From positions 27,795 to 33,426 of the forward strand of contig NVUO01000021.1 in the NCBI GenBank assembly GCA_002733155.1: a stretch of 5,632 nt of DNA. Reading direction: 5' to 3'. Below the pieces are notes generated by a model. The model ran no database searches. It had not been told where the DNA came from and was given only the letters and a program-made list of their open reading frames with translations. This document shows, one piece after another, positions 4,744 through 5,632 of this stretch (its first letter is position 1; every line of letters begins with the position of its first letter). The position numbers and the translations under genes were made by a program. Origin of the DNA: Sulfurimonas sp. (GTDB taxonomy: Bacteria; Campylobacterota; Campylobacteria; Campylobacterales; Sulfurimonadaceae).

Positions 4744-5632
4744 ATGGCAGAAAAAAGAGGTATAGCCTTACTTATAACACTTCTTTTTGTTATAGCTATT
4801 ACAGCTAGTATTGGTATTGGTTTAAAACAGGTTAATTTAGCATCTAAAGAAGTTGAGAAAGAAAAGTTTATGCTTCAAACTAGGATAGCTATAGCTGATA
4901 TCATAAAGATTTTGCAAAATTCCAATGAATTAGATTACATAGTTAAAAATAAATCTCCTGAGGCTTTATTTACATTTTTATCTCAAACTGCTTTTATTCC
5001 ATTTGAAAGCTCTGGTGTTAGAATGCTTTTAGAGATAAAAAGTGCCAGATCTAGATTTAATCCAAATAGTATAATACAAAATGATACTACCAATAATATA
5101 AAGGCTGATAGTTTAAAAGAATATTTAAGTAAATACAATATTGATTCTGTTTTTGTTGACATTATGCTTGACAATATGGGCGGTATTAAAGAAGACTTAG
5201 TCTATAATAGTGACATATTTTATGAAAAACCAGAGTTATACAGAGATAGGATAGCCTCCGAGCAACATTTTAATGAAATAAAAGATTTTTATTCATTAAC
5301 ATATCACGATAACAGCTTAAAGAATATAAACTTTAAAAATTTGTTTTTTTACCCTAAAGACAAAAATGTTAAGATTGATTTAAATTATGCTAGTGTTGAA
5401 GTATGGGAAATGATTTTGGGTTCTGATAGAGTTAGGGCTGAGGAGCTATACTTAGCTAGGGGTACATATACAAGTATCGCAGATCTTGATTTACAAGATG
5501 ATGAGACCTCTAATCTTAAAAAGTATAATAGAAGCTATTTTGAACCATTTCTTGATGTAAGTATTGAGATAATTCAAGATAATTATAACGCTAAAGTAAA
5601 TTTTGAATATGATATAGCAGCGAAAAAAGGAA
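4744..5632 (+). CDS. gspK: T2SS minor pseudopilin GspK-like, 3'-partial
   Basis: An open frame runs from ATG 4744 to the right edge (296 codons) with no stop. The N-terminus MAEKRG followed by IALLITLLFVIAITASIGIG is a very short leader with predicted cleavage after Gly6. There is no Glu at +5 (Ile11 instead), which is the hallmark of GspK among pseudopilins. Residues about 210-250 hold the SAM-like signature: KIDLNYASVEVWEMI parallels the family's LNINTAS..VL, followed by RAEELYLARGTYTSIADL. GspK caps the pseudopilus tip with GspI and GspJ. Family members are usually a little over 300 residues, so probably only a short C-terminal part is missing. The start lies 4 bases after the gspF stop (TAG 4737-4739) with no obvious SD, suggesting coupling. 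Sequence similarity looks low, so GspK is a profile-level call. Confidence 0.78.
   Translation, partial: MAEKRGIALLITLLFVIAITASIGIGLKQVNLASKEVEKEKFMLQTRIAIADIIKILQNSNELDYIVKNKSPEALFTFLSQTAFIPFESSGVRMLLEIKSARSRFNPNSIIQNDTTNNIKADSLKEYLSKYNIDSVFVDIMLDNMGGIKEDLVYNSDIFYEKPELYRDRIASEQHFNEIKDFYSLTYHDNSLKNINFKNLFFYPKDKNVKIDLNYASVEVWEMILGSDRVRAEELYLARGTYTSIADLDLQDDETSNLKKYNRSYFEPFLDVSIEIIQDNYNAKVNFEYDIAAKKG

Noticed and set aside
4983..5174. Minus-strand open frame of 63 codons with hydrophobic residues
   Set aside because: It lies wholly within the gspK-like gene on the opposite strand, has no supporting ribosome binding site, and its hydrophobic look is what an AT-rich antisense frame gives.
1..5632. 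CRISPR array, tRNA gene, insertion sequence or phage genes
   Set aside because: No regularly spaced repeats, no tRNA cloverleaf with CCA-adjacent acceptor, and no transposase or integrase motif were seen on either strand.

Overview
The window is AT-rich throughout, with codon use to match. The gene content (a GspG/GspF/GspK set with an unusual minor pseudopilin, a compact 4.5S-type SRP RNA, and A/T-rich promoters with good -10 boxes but weak -35 boxes) suggests a low-GC Campylobacterota (Epsilonproteobacteria), perhaps Arcobacter-like. That placement is an inference from style and gene content. No taxonomic marker was aligned. All recognisable genes are on the + strand.

Layout. Positions 1-297 carry the end of an open frame encoding a histidine-phosphotransfer (HPt) domain; the frame is open to the left edge, so the protein may be larger. 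About 336-449 is the signal recognition particle RNA (ffs), recognised by its GGAA-capped apical hairpin and a long, imperfectly paired arm. Positions 450-664 hold no gene but contain two TATAAT boxes, an inverted repeat, and a hairpin that would bury the Shine-Dalgarno sequence of the next gene. Positions 665-2326 encode a polytopic membrane protein with GT-C (family 39-like) glycosyltransferase features and a C-terminal soluble, probably beta-sandwich domain. Positions 2327-2508 form a second intergenic region with a GC-richer, foldable island (2344-2407) and the promoter of the next operon.

Positions 2509 to the right edge are a tightly packed type II secretion (T2SS) pseudopilus operon: gspG (major pseudopilin), a divergent minor pseudopilin with four cysteines, gspF (inner-membrane platform), and a gspK-like minor pseudopilin that is still open at the right edge. 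The junctions are a 3-base gap, a 4-base ATGA overlap and a 4-base gap, which implies co-transcription and probably translational coupling. GspG would polymerise into the pseudopilus, the minor pseudopilins would form its tip, and GspF would anchor assembly in the inner membrane. The ATPase GspE, secretin GspD, peptidase GspO and the GspC/L/M proteins are not in the window.

I see no clear evidence of a wholly new system. The items most worth a second look are the cysteine-bearing minor pseudopilin, the G-(H-like)-F-K gene order, the structured island upstream of gspG (possibly a decayed riboswitch), and the SD-sequestering hairpin plus T9 tract at the start of the glycosyltransferase gene.
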